From contig NZ_JAPEOK010000001.1 of the NCBI RefSeq assembly GCF_026341515.1, forward strand, positions 2,046,001 through 2,110,000: 64,000 bases of DNA, given 5' to 3'. This DNA comes from Streptomyces sp. NBC_00878. GTDB taxonomy: Bacteria; Actinomycetota; Actinomycetes; Streptomycetales; Streptomycetaceae. The notes beneath the pieces are model-generated. The model was given only the letters and a program-made list of their open reading frames with translations. It ran no database searches and was not told the DNA's origin. The position numbers and the translations under genes were made by a program. This document shows, piece by piece, positions 1 to 8,160 of this stretch (position 1 is its first letter; each line of letters starts with the position of its first letter).

Positions 1-847
1 GCTCCAGGGAGATGGCTTGATGCCTCGATGCCTTCTCCAGACTGAGTCCGAAGGTGGCCAGGACGCGCCGCTTGACCGGGTCACGCCGGGCCCAATGCGG
101 CACGACGGACGGCCCGTTGTACGGAACGTACCGCAGCGGAAGAGGTGACGACTCCGACTCCAGCCGCATCGAACCGACCATCTGCTCGATCACGAACTGA
201 CCGGTCACCATCTCCTCGGAGAACACGCCACCGAACTTCTCCGCCCACTCCCCCAGCCAGTCCCCCAGCGGATCCTCACGATCCTCGGGCACCTGCTCCT
301 CCCGCACCCGCAGAAAATGCCGCCGCATCCGGCCCACCACGTCGAGTTCGGTCAGCATGCGCCCGTGCGGGACTCCGGCCGCCGTGGCCGCGATGGCGCC
401 CGCGTGGCTCAGCCAGTCCCAGAGCACCAGGTCCGGCTTCCACCAGCGGCAGTACTCCACCAGCTCCTCGACCATCGCGTCGTTCATGGCCGCCTGGGTC
501 CGGCGTGTCATCTGGTATCCCCACCGCAGGCGCTCCCAGGTGAGTTCCTCCTCGCGGTTCTCCGACAGGTCGGTCAGAAGGTCGCCCCGCTCCGCGAGTT
601 CCTGGACCTTCGCCATCACCTCCGGAACCAGCAGCGCATCGAGTTTCTCCATGACCGGCTCGTCGGAACCGACGGGGACGGCCGGCAGACCCGAGGCGGT
701 GATGGCGTCCGTCAGCTCCGGGCCGCTCGCGACGCGGACCTCGTGCCCCGCCGACTGCAAGGCCCAGGCCAGCGGGACAAGAGCCTGGAAGTGGGACTGC
801 CACGGAATACAGGTGAACAGGATTCTCAAGCCGATCAGCCCCTTCAT
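1..847 (-). CDS. Glycosyltransferase, macrolide/antibiotic (GT-B, GT1) type, C-terminus outside window
   Basis: Probably transfers an NDP-deoxysugar to the product of this cluster. About 282 N-terminal residues are visible; the C-terminal nucleotide-sugar half lies beyond the left edge. The N-terminus has the family beta-strand pattern LRILFTCIPWQSHFQ followed by LVPLAWALQSAGHEVRVAS. It is clearly paralogous to the glycosyltransferase at 21407-22708: both carry NDAMVEELV, YCRWWKPDLV, EEMVTG and WARRDP.KRRVLATFG. I chose the ATG at 847, but a TTG seven codons in, preceded by AAGGGG, is an alternative start. It is divergent from rmlA, and the shared gap holds two copies of a motif also found upstream of the second glycosyltransferase. 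Role as a glycosyltransferase is firm; donor and acceptor are unknown. Confidence 0.88.
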   Translation of the reverse strand, partial: MKGLIGLRILFTCIPWQSHFQALVPLAWALQSAGHEVRVASGPELTDAITASGLPAVPVGSDEPVMEKLDALLVPEVMAKVQELAERGDLLTDLSENREEELTWERLRWGYQMTRRTQAAMNDAMVEELVEYCRWWKPDLVLWDWLSHAGAIAATAAGVPHGRMLTELDVVGRMRRHFLRVREEQVPEDREDPLGDWLGEWAEKFGGVFSEEMVTGQFVIEQMVGSMRLESESSPLPLRYVPYNGPSVVPHWARRDPVKRRVLATFGLSLEKASRHQAISLE

Positions 848-896
848 GGACGCCGCACCCATCTGGACACGGGAAACCCTCACCCGGCCACCTTGG

Positions 897-1031
897 GCCG
901 GTCTTGGCCCGCTCTTGATGTCCCGGATCCGGGCGGCACACGTCGGATTCACTACCTGCCGGCTGCCGGCTCTCGCGAGAAGGAGTGACGAACCCGGCCG
1001 CCAAGACGCGCATTAGACCGGCTTTGGACGG
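897..1031. promoter_or_regulatory. Divergent control region with two copies of a cluster motif
   Basis: The gap between the two divergent sugar genes has two sites that recur upstream of the second glycosyltransferase. On the minus strand, 897-912 reads GCGGGCCAAGACCGGC, identical to 21334-21349. On the plus strand, 1015-1031 reads AGACCGGCTTTGGACGG, 16 of 17 identical to 21342-21358. This is directly visible. That they are operators or promoter elements for a cluster regulator is inference. Confidence 0.5.
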
Positions 1032-1078
1032 GGCCCCGAAGATACGAGCACACCAGCCAAGAGGGGGCGAAAGAACGA

Positions 1079-1987
1079 ATGAAAGGCATCATTCTCGCGG
1101 GCGGCAACGGCACCCGCCTGCAACCCCTCACCTTCGCGGGTTCCAAACAACTGGCTCCGGTCTACGACAAGCCAATGATCTACTATCCGCTCTCCGTGCT
1201 CATGCTGGCGGGCGTCCGGGACATCCTCATCGTCACGCGTCCGAACGACCTCCCCGCCTTCCAAACCCTTTTGAGCGACGGTCGGCAACTGGGGCTGAAC
1301 ATCGACTACGCCACGCAGGACGAGCCGCGCGGTATCGCCGACGCCTTCCTCGTGGGGGCGGACCATATCCGCGGCGAGCAGTGCGCGCTGATCCTCGGCG
1401 ACAATCTCTTCCACGGCGCCAACCTGCCCACTTTGCTGCGGCGCAGCGCGCTCAAGATGGGTGGCTGTGTGCTGTTCGGCCAAGAGGTGGCCGACCCGGA
1501 GCGGTACGGCGTCGCCGAGATCGATCCGCGGGGCGAACTCGTCTCCATCGAGGAGAAGCCTCGGCACCCGCGCTCGAACCTCGCCATCCCGGGGATCTAC
1601 TTCTTCGACGCCCAGGTCTCGGACATCGCCAGAGACCTGGAGCCGTCCGCCCGGGGCGAACTGGAAATCACCGACGTGCTGCGCGTCTATCTGAAGATGG
1701 GCACCGCCGAGCTGGTGTGGCTGGGCAGGGGTGTCACCTGGCTGGACACCGGCACCCATGAGTCCCTGCTCGAAGCAGGGGCATTCGTGAGGGACACGCA
1801 GCGCCGACAGGGCATCCGGCTGGGCTGCATCGAGGAGATCGCCATGCACATGGGATACATCGAACCGGACGACTGCCGAGCGCTGGGTGCGGGCATGGGC
1901 AACTCGCCCTACGGCGAGTACGTCATGGAGCGGGCCCGCCTCTGCAGCGCGGGCGTGCTGCCCCCGCTTCCTTCGGAGGGCCTGTGA
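1079..1987 (+). CDS. rmlA: Glucose-1-phosphate thymidylyltransferase
   Basis: Makes dTDP-glucose from glucose-1-phosphate and dTTP, the first step to the cluster's deoxysugar. It shows the nucleotidyltransferase loop GGNGTRLQPLT at residues 8-18, SKQLAPVYDKPMIYYPLS at about 22-39, LILGDN near 105 and IEEKPRHP near 160. At 302 residues it matches the short RmlA class rather than the 355-residue StrD class. The ATG is preceded by GAGGGGG. Its stop overlaps the GTG of rmlB in a GTGA, so the two are translationally coupled. It is divergent from the first glycosyltransferase and shares the motif-bearing promoter region. Confidence 0.95.
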   Translation: MKGIILAGGNGTRLQPLTFAGSKQLAPVYDKPMIYYPLSVLMLAGVRDILIVTRPNDLPAFQTLLSDGRQLGLNIDYATQDEPRGIADAFLVGADHIRGEQCALILGDNLFHGANLPTLLRRSALKMGGCVLFGQEVADPERYGVAEIDPRGELVSIEEKPRHPRSNLAIPGIYFFDAQVSDIARDLEPSARGELEITDVLRVYLKMGTAELVWLGRGVTWLDTGTHESLLEAGAFVRDTQRRQGIRLGCIEEIAMHMGYIEPDDCRALGAGMGNSPYGEYVMERARLCSAGVLPPLPSEGL

Positions 1988-2964
1988 ATCTGCTGGTCAC
2001 CGGCGCCGCCGGATTCATTGGTTCCGCTTATGTCCGGATGCTGCTCGCGGACGGCGCGGCGCAGGGCTCCGGAGTCTCCCGGGTCACGGTGCTGGACAGC
2101 CTCACCTACGCCGGCAGCCTGGACAACCTCGATCTCAGTGATCCCCGGCTCACGTTCGTCCGGGGCGACATCTGCGATGCCCACGTCGTCGACAGGCTGA
2201 TGGAACAAGCCGACCAGGTGGTGCACTTCGCTGCCGAGTCCCACGTGGACCGCTCGATCGCCTCCGCCGACGCTTTCGTCCGAACCAACGTCACGGGCAC
2301 CCAGACCCTGTTGGACGCCGCGCTGCGGCACAGAGTCGGCCGCTTCGTGCACGTGTCCACGGACGAGGTCTACGGCTCGGTGGAAAGCGGCTCCCGCACC
2401 GAGCAGGACCCCCTGGACCCCAATTCGCCCTATGCCGCCTCCAAGGCGGCCTCGGACCTTCTGGCCCTGTCGTACCACCGCACCCACGGCCTGGACGTGC
2501 GGGTCACCCGGTGCAGCAACAACTACGGGCCGCGGCAGTTCCCCGAGAAGATCATCCCGCTGTTCCTCACGAGTCTGCTCGACGGTGATGACGTCCCGCT
2601 CTACGGCGACGGGCTGAACCGGCGCGACTGGCTGCACGTCGAGGACCACTGCGCGGCCGTCGAGCTGGTCCGCGCCGGCGGTGCTCCGGGCCGCGTCTAC
2701 AACATCGGTGGCGGCACCGAACTGAGCAACCGTGAACTGACCGGTCGGCTGCTCGCGGCCTGCGGCGCGGACTGGACACGGGTGCGCCATGTTCCGGACC
2801 GCAAGGGTCACGACAGGCGCTACTCGATCGACGGCACCCGGATGCTGACCGAGCTGGGCTATCGCCCCCGCCACGACTTCGATTCCGGGCTGGCCGAAAC
2901 CTTCGCCTGGTACCGCGACAACCGGAGCTGGTGGGAACCGCTCAAGCGTCGGCAGACCGCGTGA
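1984..2964 (+). CDS. rmlB: dTDP-glucose 4,6-dehydratase
   Basis: Extended SDR that converts dTDP-glucose to dTDP-4-keto-6-deoxyglucose, the branch point for 6-deoxysugars. The NAD-binding motif TGAAGFIGSAYV starts at residue 6. The catalytic YxxxK is in SPYAASKAASDLL. HVSTDEVYG, SNNYGPRQFPEK and NRRDWLHVEDH are all family signatures. The length of 326 residues is normal. The GTG start overlaps the rmlA stop. The last codons and the stop lie in the first copy of a 27-bp-period tandem duplication that continues downstream. Confidence 0.95.
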   Translation: MNLLVTGAAGFIGSAYVRMLLADGAAQGSGVSRVTVLDSLTYAGSLDNLDLSDPRLTFVRGDICDAHVVDRLMEQADQVVHFAAESHVDRSIASADAFVRTNVTGTQTLLDAALRHRVGRFVHVSTDEVYGSVESGSRTEQDPLDPNSPYAASKAASDLLALSYHRTHGLDVRVTRCSNNYGPRQFPEKIIPLFLTSLLDGDDVPLYGDGLNRRDWLHVEDHCAAVELVRAGGAPGRVYNIGGGTELSNRELTGRLLAACGADWTRVRHVPDRKGHDRRYSIDGTRMLTELGYRPRHDFDSGLAETFAWYRDNRSWWEPLKRRQTA

Positions 2965-3000
2965 GAGCACGGGCAGGGGCAGACCGCGTGAGAGCACGGG
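2951..3000 (+). repeat. Tandem duplication of the rmlB 3' end
   Basis: A 23-base block beginning GGCAGACCGCGTGAGAG occurs at 2951-2973 and again at 2978-3000, a period of 27 bases. The first copy holds the rmlB stop codon. Recent slippage is likely. Confidence 0.8.
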
Positions 3001-3017
3001 AAAGGTAGGAGGGGGCG

Positions 3018-3085
3018 GCGGGCACGGGGCCTCTTGGCGATCGGCCCGCGTAGTCATCGACGATGACCACGAGCCCCGTGCCCGC
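3018..3085. terminator. Large hairpin between convergent genes
   Basis: GCGGGCACGGGGC at 3018-3030 pairs perfectly with 3073-3085. The loop itself contains a smaller palindrome at 3053-3067. It lies between rmlB and the convergent regulator, so a bidirectional terminator is likely; there is no obvious U tract. Confidence 0.65.
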
Positions 3086-3163
3086 TCGGGTGCGGCTTCA
3101 GTTCCTGTGCGGCCGGGAACGGTCCACCCGATCCCGGCCAGGAACGTGAAGCCGCACCGGCGT

Positions 3164-3820
3164 CTACCCCGCCAGGATCTCTTCGGCTGCGCTGTCGAGT
3201 GTGACGAGCACCCACTGTTCGAGGTCGATCCCCGCGTGCGACGCGGCACTGTGCCACCGCCGGATGCGGCCGATCGGAACGGCGAGCCGCTGGGTCGGCT
3301 CGATGTCCTGGTCCTCGCCCGCCGCCTCGTTCTCCTGCGCAAGACGCACGGCCTTGCGCAGTTGCTTGGTGCTCCACCCGTGTGCCTCGCACTGGTCGAG
3401 CCAGTGCTCCTGCTCCGCTATCGACAGCGAGGCCACCTCGGCATGGTGCTGAAAGCTGAGTGAGGCCCGTCGCCGGTCTATGGCGAAACGCCGGGATACC
3501 CAGGAGTAGTTGCGCAGTGTCTGATACCGGAGGCCAACAGCGCGAACTCCTCGCTCGTAGCGATCGCTGTAATGGTCCTTCCCATATATCAGCCAGTCGC
3601 CGAGCCACCAGGAAGAGGAATTAATAATTCCTGAAAGCCTTCGCCCGGCGTTCTCCCAGTTCTCGAAGGTGAGTCCGGCGGGGATCTGGAGGCCTACATT
3701 CGTCGTCAGCACCTCGCTGCGCTGCGGACCATCACCGGGTCTCCGCTGCTGCCCGACGGCCGTCTCGACATCATTCTGTCGACGTAACTGGGTTCGTGTA
3801 TCGGATCGCGGTGTCGCCAT
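3164..3820 (-). CDS. LmbU/NovE-family pathway regulator
   Basis: Resembles the LmbU family of actinomycete cluster-situated DNA-binding regulators (lincomycin LmbU, novobiocin NovE). The recognisable core, at about residues 50-120, is LTFENWENAGRRLS, then INSSSWWLGDWLIYGKDHY and SDRYERGVRAVGLRYQTLRN, followed by a Ser/Arg-rich helix SRRFAIDRRRASLSF. The C-terminal helices (LSIAEQEHWLDQCEAHGWS) look helix-turn-helix-like. I place the start at 3820 because GGGGGAAG precedes that ATG; an upstream ATG at 3886 would add 22 residues without a good ribosome site. It is the only obvious pathway regulator in the cluster and probably activates it. Family memory, not a search, supports the name. Confidence 0.72.
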   Translation of the reverse strand: MATPRSDTRTQLRRQNDVETAVGQQRRPGDGPQRSEVLTTNVGLQIPAGLTFENWENAGRRLSGIINSSSWWLGDWLIYGKDHYSDRYERGVRAVGLRYQTLRNYSWVSRRFAIDRRRASLSFQHHAEVASLSIAEQEHWLDQCEAHGWSTKQLRKAVRLAQENEAAGEDQDIEPTQRLAVPIGRIRRWHSAASHAGIDLEQWVLVTLDSAAEEILAG

Positions 3821-4852
3821 GTTCTTCCCCCATCGACCATATCGGATTGTTACACAACCGCTTGTCAGCTCGTCGACATGCTCCATTCACATGAGGGGCC
3901 CGGCTCGCACGTGGCTTGCAAACTTTCGGCAAGCAATTGGCAGCCTGAACCAGGGTGCGGAGTTAGGCATCCAGGTGCTCGCTCAGTCTGCGCCGGAACG
4001 AGCTACTCAAGAGCGCGCCGACCCGGCGGGACGCCTTATAGACCGGACAAGTAGATCCCATAAGATGCGCACCGACAAGGGGGGTCGGGCTACGAGCTCA
4101 CGTGCAGTGCGGAGTACAGGATCAATTGTAGAGCGACGTACGAAGTTGGCCCGGGCGAGGGCGTCAACCCTCGCCCCTGCCGCGTGGGGCAGAGATCAAC
4201 TGGAGGCCCGCGACTGCGAGGTCGACGGCGATATGGGCCCTGCCGAGAGCGGGCGGGCGACGACCAGTTCACTCACGCGGTGTCCTCCGAGTCCTTCGAG
4301 TCCTGCGAGACCGGAACGATGCGGGGACGGGGTTCGGGACGGTGCCGACGATGTCGTCGTGGAACGACAAAGGCCGCTTGCCGATCGGGATTTGGGCCAC
4401 CGAGGAGCGGGTGATCAGATCCTGCGGGGGACCGTCCGAGCCGTGTCCGGCCGACAACAAACGGCTGGTTCGGGGACTTGGCCGGTCGTGCGGCGGCCGG
4501 TAGCGTCAGGCAGGCCTTTGGCCACGTTCGGCCCGCAGCCCGATGACTTCGAAGTGGGCGCGAGCGACAGCCCCGGAGGCGGAACGACCGGTGGCGACGC
4601 CTTGAGGTACGTCTGCACGGTCCACCAGTTCAGCCCGGCCTCCAGGTCGATGGCGGAAATACCCCTTCCTGCCTCTGCACATCAATGTGTACGCGGACAA
4701 GGGGCACGACAGGAGACCCACCCGCACGATCAGTACCACCCGTCCCGGCCCGGACTGAGCGAAGGACGCGCCTCCACCGCCAATGGCGTGACTGTGCGTG
4801 TGGCTGTGTGTATGGCTGTCCAGTTGACAGGACAGTGGCTCATATTCGACCG
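3821..4852. other. About 1 kb without a supported gene
   Basis: The stretch between the LmbU-type regulator and the transposase remnant has only low-quality open frames with no recognisable domain on either strand. The regulator's promoter must lie at its left end. The remainder may be decayed mobile DNA, given the transposase remnant that follows. Confidence 0.5.
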
Positions 4853-5106
4853 ATGCGGATCACGGAACTGACCCACGTGCCGACCTGGTCCCGCTGGGTG
4901 TACGCGGTGTTCGTCCTGGACGTGCAGTCACCGGATGACCGCCGGCCGGCGGGGCACCGGCCACATGCGCACCGACCTCCCGCTGGGTCGCGTGGTACAA
5001 CGAGGAACGGCTCCGCTCCACCCTCGGCCACGTCCCACCCGCCGAGCACGAGGACAGCTACTGGCGAAGCCAGGAAGCCAAGCGCCTTGTGTCACCGGGT
5101 GGTTGA
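4853..5106 (+). pseudogene. IS3-family transposase (OrfB) remnant
   Basis: Two pieces of an rve-type integrase core lie close together in different frames. The first reads MRITELTHVPTWSRWVYAVF (the D-x-T-x-V-P-T-W strand) and then VLDVQSPDD. After a deletion and frame change, the terminal part reads WVAWYNEERLRSTLGHVPPA, then EHEDSYWRSQEAK and a stop at 5106. The middle, including the second catalytic Asp, is missing, so it cannot be active. No inverted repeats are visible. It marks an old insertion between the sugar genes and the thioesterase. Confidence 0.75.
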
Positions 5107-5221
5107 CGCTCCCTTCAACGGCAAGGGACTTGGCCGCGTCCCGGGGCCGCCCATCTCTAGATCGGGCGACGATGAGAAGTACTCAATGGCCCGAATCCAT
5201 CAACCGAAGAAGGAGGATGGA

Positions 5222-6016
5222 GTGACGAACACGCACCGCCGAGGCGCCGCCCGCGGCTGGATACGGCAGTACCACAACCCGAGGGGCGATGCCCCCACCC
5301 TCGTCTGCTTCCCGCACGCCGGGGGTTCCGCAACGTCGTTCTTCTCCCTGTCGGCCGCCCTTTCCGAAGGAGCCGAGGTGCTGATCGTGCAGTACCCCGG
5401 AAGGCAGGATCGCCTGGACGAGGCCGCTCTGAAGGATCTGGGCGAGTTGGCGGACGGGGCCGCCGCGGCTCTGGCGCCCTGGACGGACCGGCCATTGACG
5501 CTGTTCGGGCACAGCATGGGGTCCGTCGTGGCCTACGAGGTCGCACGACGACTGGAGCGGGGACCGGGCCCCGGTCCGGCCGGGCTCATCGTCTCGGGCA
5601 ACACGGCACCGTCGGTCCAGCGAGACCAAGGTGTCCACCTGATGGACGACGAGGAGCTCATGACCTGGATGTCAGCGCTCGCAGGCACACCGCCGGCCGT
5701 GCTGGCGGACAAAGAGATCCTGGCCACCGTTGTCCCCGCCCTGCGTGGCGACTTCACAGCACTGGAGACATATCGCGACCCGGGGGGCAGCTCGGTCGAG
5801 TGCCCCATCAGCGGCTATGTGGGGGACCGCGATCCGCACGTGCCGCACGACGACTTCCTCAAGTGGGCGGAGCACACGACGGCGGAGTTCACGGTCCAGG
5901 TCTTCGAGGGTGACCACTTCTATCTCGAAAGCCAGGCGCAGGAAGTGGCCCGGAGCGTTCTGCGGGACCTGTCCGCCTTCGCCTCCCGGCGCCCGGCGCG
6001 ACACCCCCTCGCCTGA
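5222..6016 (+). CDS. Type II (editing) thioesterase
   Basis: Alpha/beta hydrolase of the external thioesterase class that clears misprimed carrier proteins or helps release products in NRPS/PKS systems. The N-terminus has LVCFPHAGGSATSFF. The nucleophile elbow is LFGHSMGSVVAYE at about residue 97, and the Asp and His of the triad fit GDRDPHVP and FEGDHFYLES near 190-235. Its 264 residues fit the family. The GTG at 5222 is chosen because AAGGAGG lies just upstream. The NRPS has no integrated TE domain, so this protein could take part in release as well as editing (inference). Confidence 0.92.
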   Translation: MTNTHRRGAARGWIRQYHNPRGDAPTLVCFPHAGGSATSFFSLSAALSEGAEVLIVQYPGRQDRLDEAALKDLGELADGAAAALAPWTDRPLTLFGHSMGSVVAYEVARRLERGPGPGPAGLIVSGNTAPSVQRDQGVHLMDDEELMTWMSALAGTPPAVLADKEILATVVPALRGDFTALETYRDPGGSSVECPISGYVGDRDPHVPHDDFLKWAEHTTAEFTVQVFEGDHFYLESQAQEVARSVLRDLSAFASRRPARHPLA

Positions 6017-6057
6017 CGCGCGCCGGCCGTCGAAGGCCCGGAGGGTTTCGGCCAACC

Positions 6058-6100
6058 AAGATATATCTCGATGTTTGACACGCGCTATATCGCGTGCCAC
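6058..6100. promoter_or_regulatory. Operator-like AT-rich repeats upstream of the exporter
   Basis: Two AT-rich elements, GATATATCTCG near 6060 and CACGCGCTATATCGCGTG near 6079-6096 (outer arms CACGCG/CGCGTG), lie about 100 bases ahead of the ABC transporter. They resemble TetR/PadR-type operators (inference). CGCTATATCGCG (6083-6094) recurs exactly at 52890-52901. Confidence 0.45.
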
Positions 6101-6195
6101 AGTCTGGGATCAGAGGCTCGGCGGCAGGTTCATGTCCAGCCTGTCCTGCCGAGTGGCCGCACATGTCCGCAATCCTTTGACCACGGGAGAGCTCT

Positions 6196-7182
6196 ATGCC
6201 AGAGGCCATCCATGCCGAAGGCCTGGTGAAACACTTCGGCGACGTACGGGCGGTGGACGGCGTCGACCTGGATGTCACCCAAGGAACCGTGCTCGGCCTG
6301 CTCGGCCCCAACGGCGCCGGCAAAAGCACCATCGTGCGGATTCTGACCACCCTGCTCATGCCTGACGCCGGGCATGCGACCGTACTCGGAGCGGATGTCG
6401 TCAAGGACCCGGACACGGTGCGCCGCTCGCTCGGCATGGCGGGGCAGTTCGCCGCAGTCGACGAGCTCCTCACCGGGCGCGAGAACCTGCAGATAATGGG
6501 CCGGCTCTATCAGTTGAGGAAACGCGACGCGATAGCCCGCGCCGAGGAGCTGTTAGAGGCGTTCGACCTCACCGAAGCCGCCGACCGACCTGCCAAGAAC
6601 TACTCCGGCGGCATGCGGCGCCGGCTCGACCTCGCGGCGGCAGTGCTCATGAGCCCGGCGGTGATGGTCCTCGACGAGCCGACCTCGGGCCTGGACCCCA
6701 CCAGTCGCCGGGCGCTGTGGGACATCATCCGCGCGCTGGTCGCCGAAGGCACCACGCTGCTGCTGACCACGCAGTACCTGGAAGAGGCCGACCAACTCGC
6801 CGACTCGATCTGCGTCATCGACCACGGCCGCGTGCTCGCCTACGGCACTGGCGACGAACTCAAGGCACGCGTCGGCAACGAGCGGGTCGAGCTGGTCCTT
6901 CCCGAGGGCGAGGACCTCACCGGCGCCGGCCTGGTGATGGCGGCGGAGGGGCGGGGCGAGGTGTCCATCGAGGAGCACACCCGCAAGCTGATCGTGCCGG
7001 TTTCGTCCGGTTCCCGCTCACTCGGCGACATCATTCGCAGGCTGGACGAGCTTGGCATCCCCTTCGATGACATCGCCCTGCGCCGTCCGACCCTGGACGA
7101 CGTATTCATCACCCTCACCGGTCGCGCCGCCGAGACCGGTGACACGAGTGAGGACCTCCGAGTGAAGGAGACGGCCAAGTGA
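6196..7182 (+). CDS. DrrA-type ABC exporter ATPase
   Basis: ATP-binding subunit of a daunorubicin-resistance-type exporter, likely exporting the cluster product and giving self-resistance. It has Walker A GPNGAGKST near residue 37, the signature YSGGMRRRLDLA near 136, Walker B VMVLDEPTSGLDP near 158, and the C-terminal DrrA extension ending around LRRPTLDDVFITLTG. The 328 residues are typical. A rare TTA leucine codon at 6553-6555 suggests bldA-dependent translation. It overlaps the permease gene by a GTGA. Confidence 0.95.
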   Translation: MPEAIHAEGLVKHFGDVRAVDGVDLDVTQGTVLGLLGPNGAGKSTIVRILTTLLMPDAGHATVLGADVVKDPDTVRRSLGMAGQFAAVDELLTGRENLQIMGRLYQLRKRDAIARAEELLEAFDLTEAADRPAKNYSGGMRRRLDLAAAVLMSPAVMVLDEPTSGLDPTSRRALWDIIRALVAEGTTLLLTTQYLEEADQLADSICVIDHGRVLAYGTGDELKARVGNERVELVLPEGEDLTGAGLVMAAEGRGEVSIEEHTRKLIVPVSSGSRSLGDIIRRLDELGIPFDDIALRRPTLDDVFITLTGRAAETGDTSEDLRVKETAK

Positions 7183-8030
7183 CCGTATTGCCACCGCCGC
7201 CCGCCGTCCGGCCGCCCACCGGGGGCGCCATCGGCCAATCCGTCCGCGACTCGTTCATCATCGCCAAGAGCGGGCTGATCAGGGTCCAGCGCGCCCCGGG
7301 CATGATCGTGTTCATGCTGATCCAACCGACCATCTTCATCGTGATGTTCACGTTCGTGTTCGCCGGCTCGGTCAACATCGGCGGCAGCACCGACCGCTCG
7401 GCATTTCGCGAGTTCAACGTGGTCGGCATCATGGCCCAGACCGTCATCTTCTCGGTCATCGCGACCGCCGCGGGCATCGCCGACGATATGCGCAAGGGAC
7501 TTGTCGACCGGTTCCGCTCGCTGCCGATGGCACGCGGCGCGGTGCTCACCGGCCGCACTCTGTCCGACGCGGTGACGATTGCTCTCGTCCTGGTGGTGCT
7601 GGGCGGCGTCGGAGCCGCAGTCGGCTGGCGCTTCCACGAGGGCATTCCCAAGATGCTGGCCGGCTTCGCGCTGCTGTTCCTGCTGGGATACGCCTTCACC
7701 TGGGTCGGCGCTCTGACCGGACTGGCTTCACGCTCCCCGGAGGCGGCCTCGTCGGCTCCCATGCTGTGGATCTTCCCGGTGTCGTTCATCTCCAACGCCT
7801 TCGTGGACCCCACTCGGATGTCGACCCCGCTGCGGTACATGGCCGAATGGAACCCGTTCAGCGCCACCGTGCAGGCCGCCCGCACGTTGTTCGGCAACCC
7901 GGGTACCGGAGCGAGGGACACCTGGCCGATGCAGCACCCGATTGAGGCGTCGCTGATCTACTCGGTCGTCATCATCATCGTCTTTCGCACCTTGGCTGTA
8001 CGGAAGTACCGGCGTACCGCCACATCCTGA
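7179..8030 (+). CDS. DrrB-type ABC-2 exporter permease
   Basis: Membrane partner of the preceding ATPase. About six hydrophobic segments are visible, for example IVFMLIQPTIFIVMFTFVFA near residue 45, the stretch starting FNVVGIMAQTVIFSVI, and a C-terminal segment YSVVIIIVF. The DrrB/ABC-2 signature region includes RKGLVDRFRSLPMARGAVL and GRTLSDAV. The 283 residues are standard. The GTG start sits in the ATPase stop, which points to coupled 1:1 synthesis. A strong hairpin follows it. Confidence 0.93.
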   Translation: MTVLPPPPAVRPPTGGAIGQSVRDSFIIAKSGLIRVQRAPGMIVFMLIQPTIFIVMFTFVFAGSVNIGGSTDRSAFREFNVVGIMAQTVIFSVIATAAGIADDMRKGLVDRFRSLPMARGAVLTGRTLSDAVTIALVLVVLGGVGAAVGWRFHEGIPKMLAGFALLFLLGYAFTWVGALTGLASRSPEAASSAPMLWIFPVSFISNAFVDPTRMSTPLRYMAEWNPFSATVQAARTLFGNPGTGARDTWPMQHPIEASLIYSVVIIIVFRTLAVRKYRRTATS

Positions 8031-8066
8031 CGGGCGTTGCCCCGGAGGCGAGTGTCGACAAGACCA

Positions 8067-8102
8067 AGGCAAGGGGCGGGTCGCCGGACCCGCCCCTTGC
8101 CT
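8067..8102. terminator. Bidirectional terminator
   Basis: A 16-bp perfect stem (AGGCAAGGGGCGGGTC at 8067-8082 against 8087-8102) with a 4-base loop separates the plus-strand exporter operon from the minus-strand NRPS operon. Confidence 0.85.
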
Positions 8103-8160
8103 CGCGTCGTTCGCGCGAAGCGATCCGGACGTCCAGGGCCGAGCCGGAGGAACGGCTCGG

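Noticed and set aside
4269-4739. Short minus-strand open frames resembling a gene between regulator and transposase remnant
   Set aside because: No domain, no ribosome site and frames shift every 60-70 codons; probably decayed DNA.
5740-6480. Opposite-strand frames over the thioesterase and exporter genes
   Set aside because: Shadow frames of well-supported genes in high-GC DNA.
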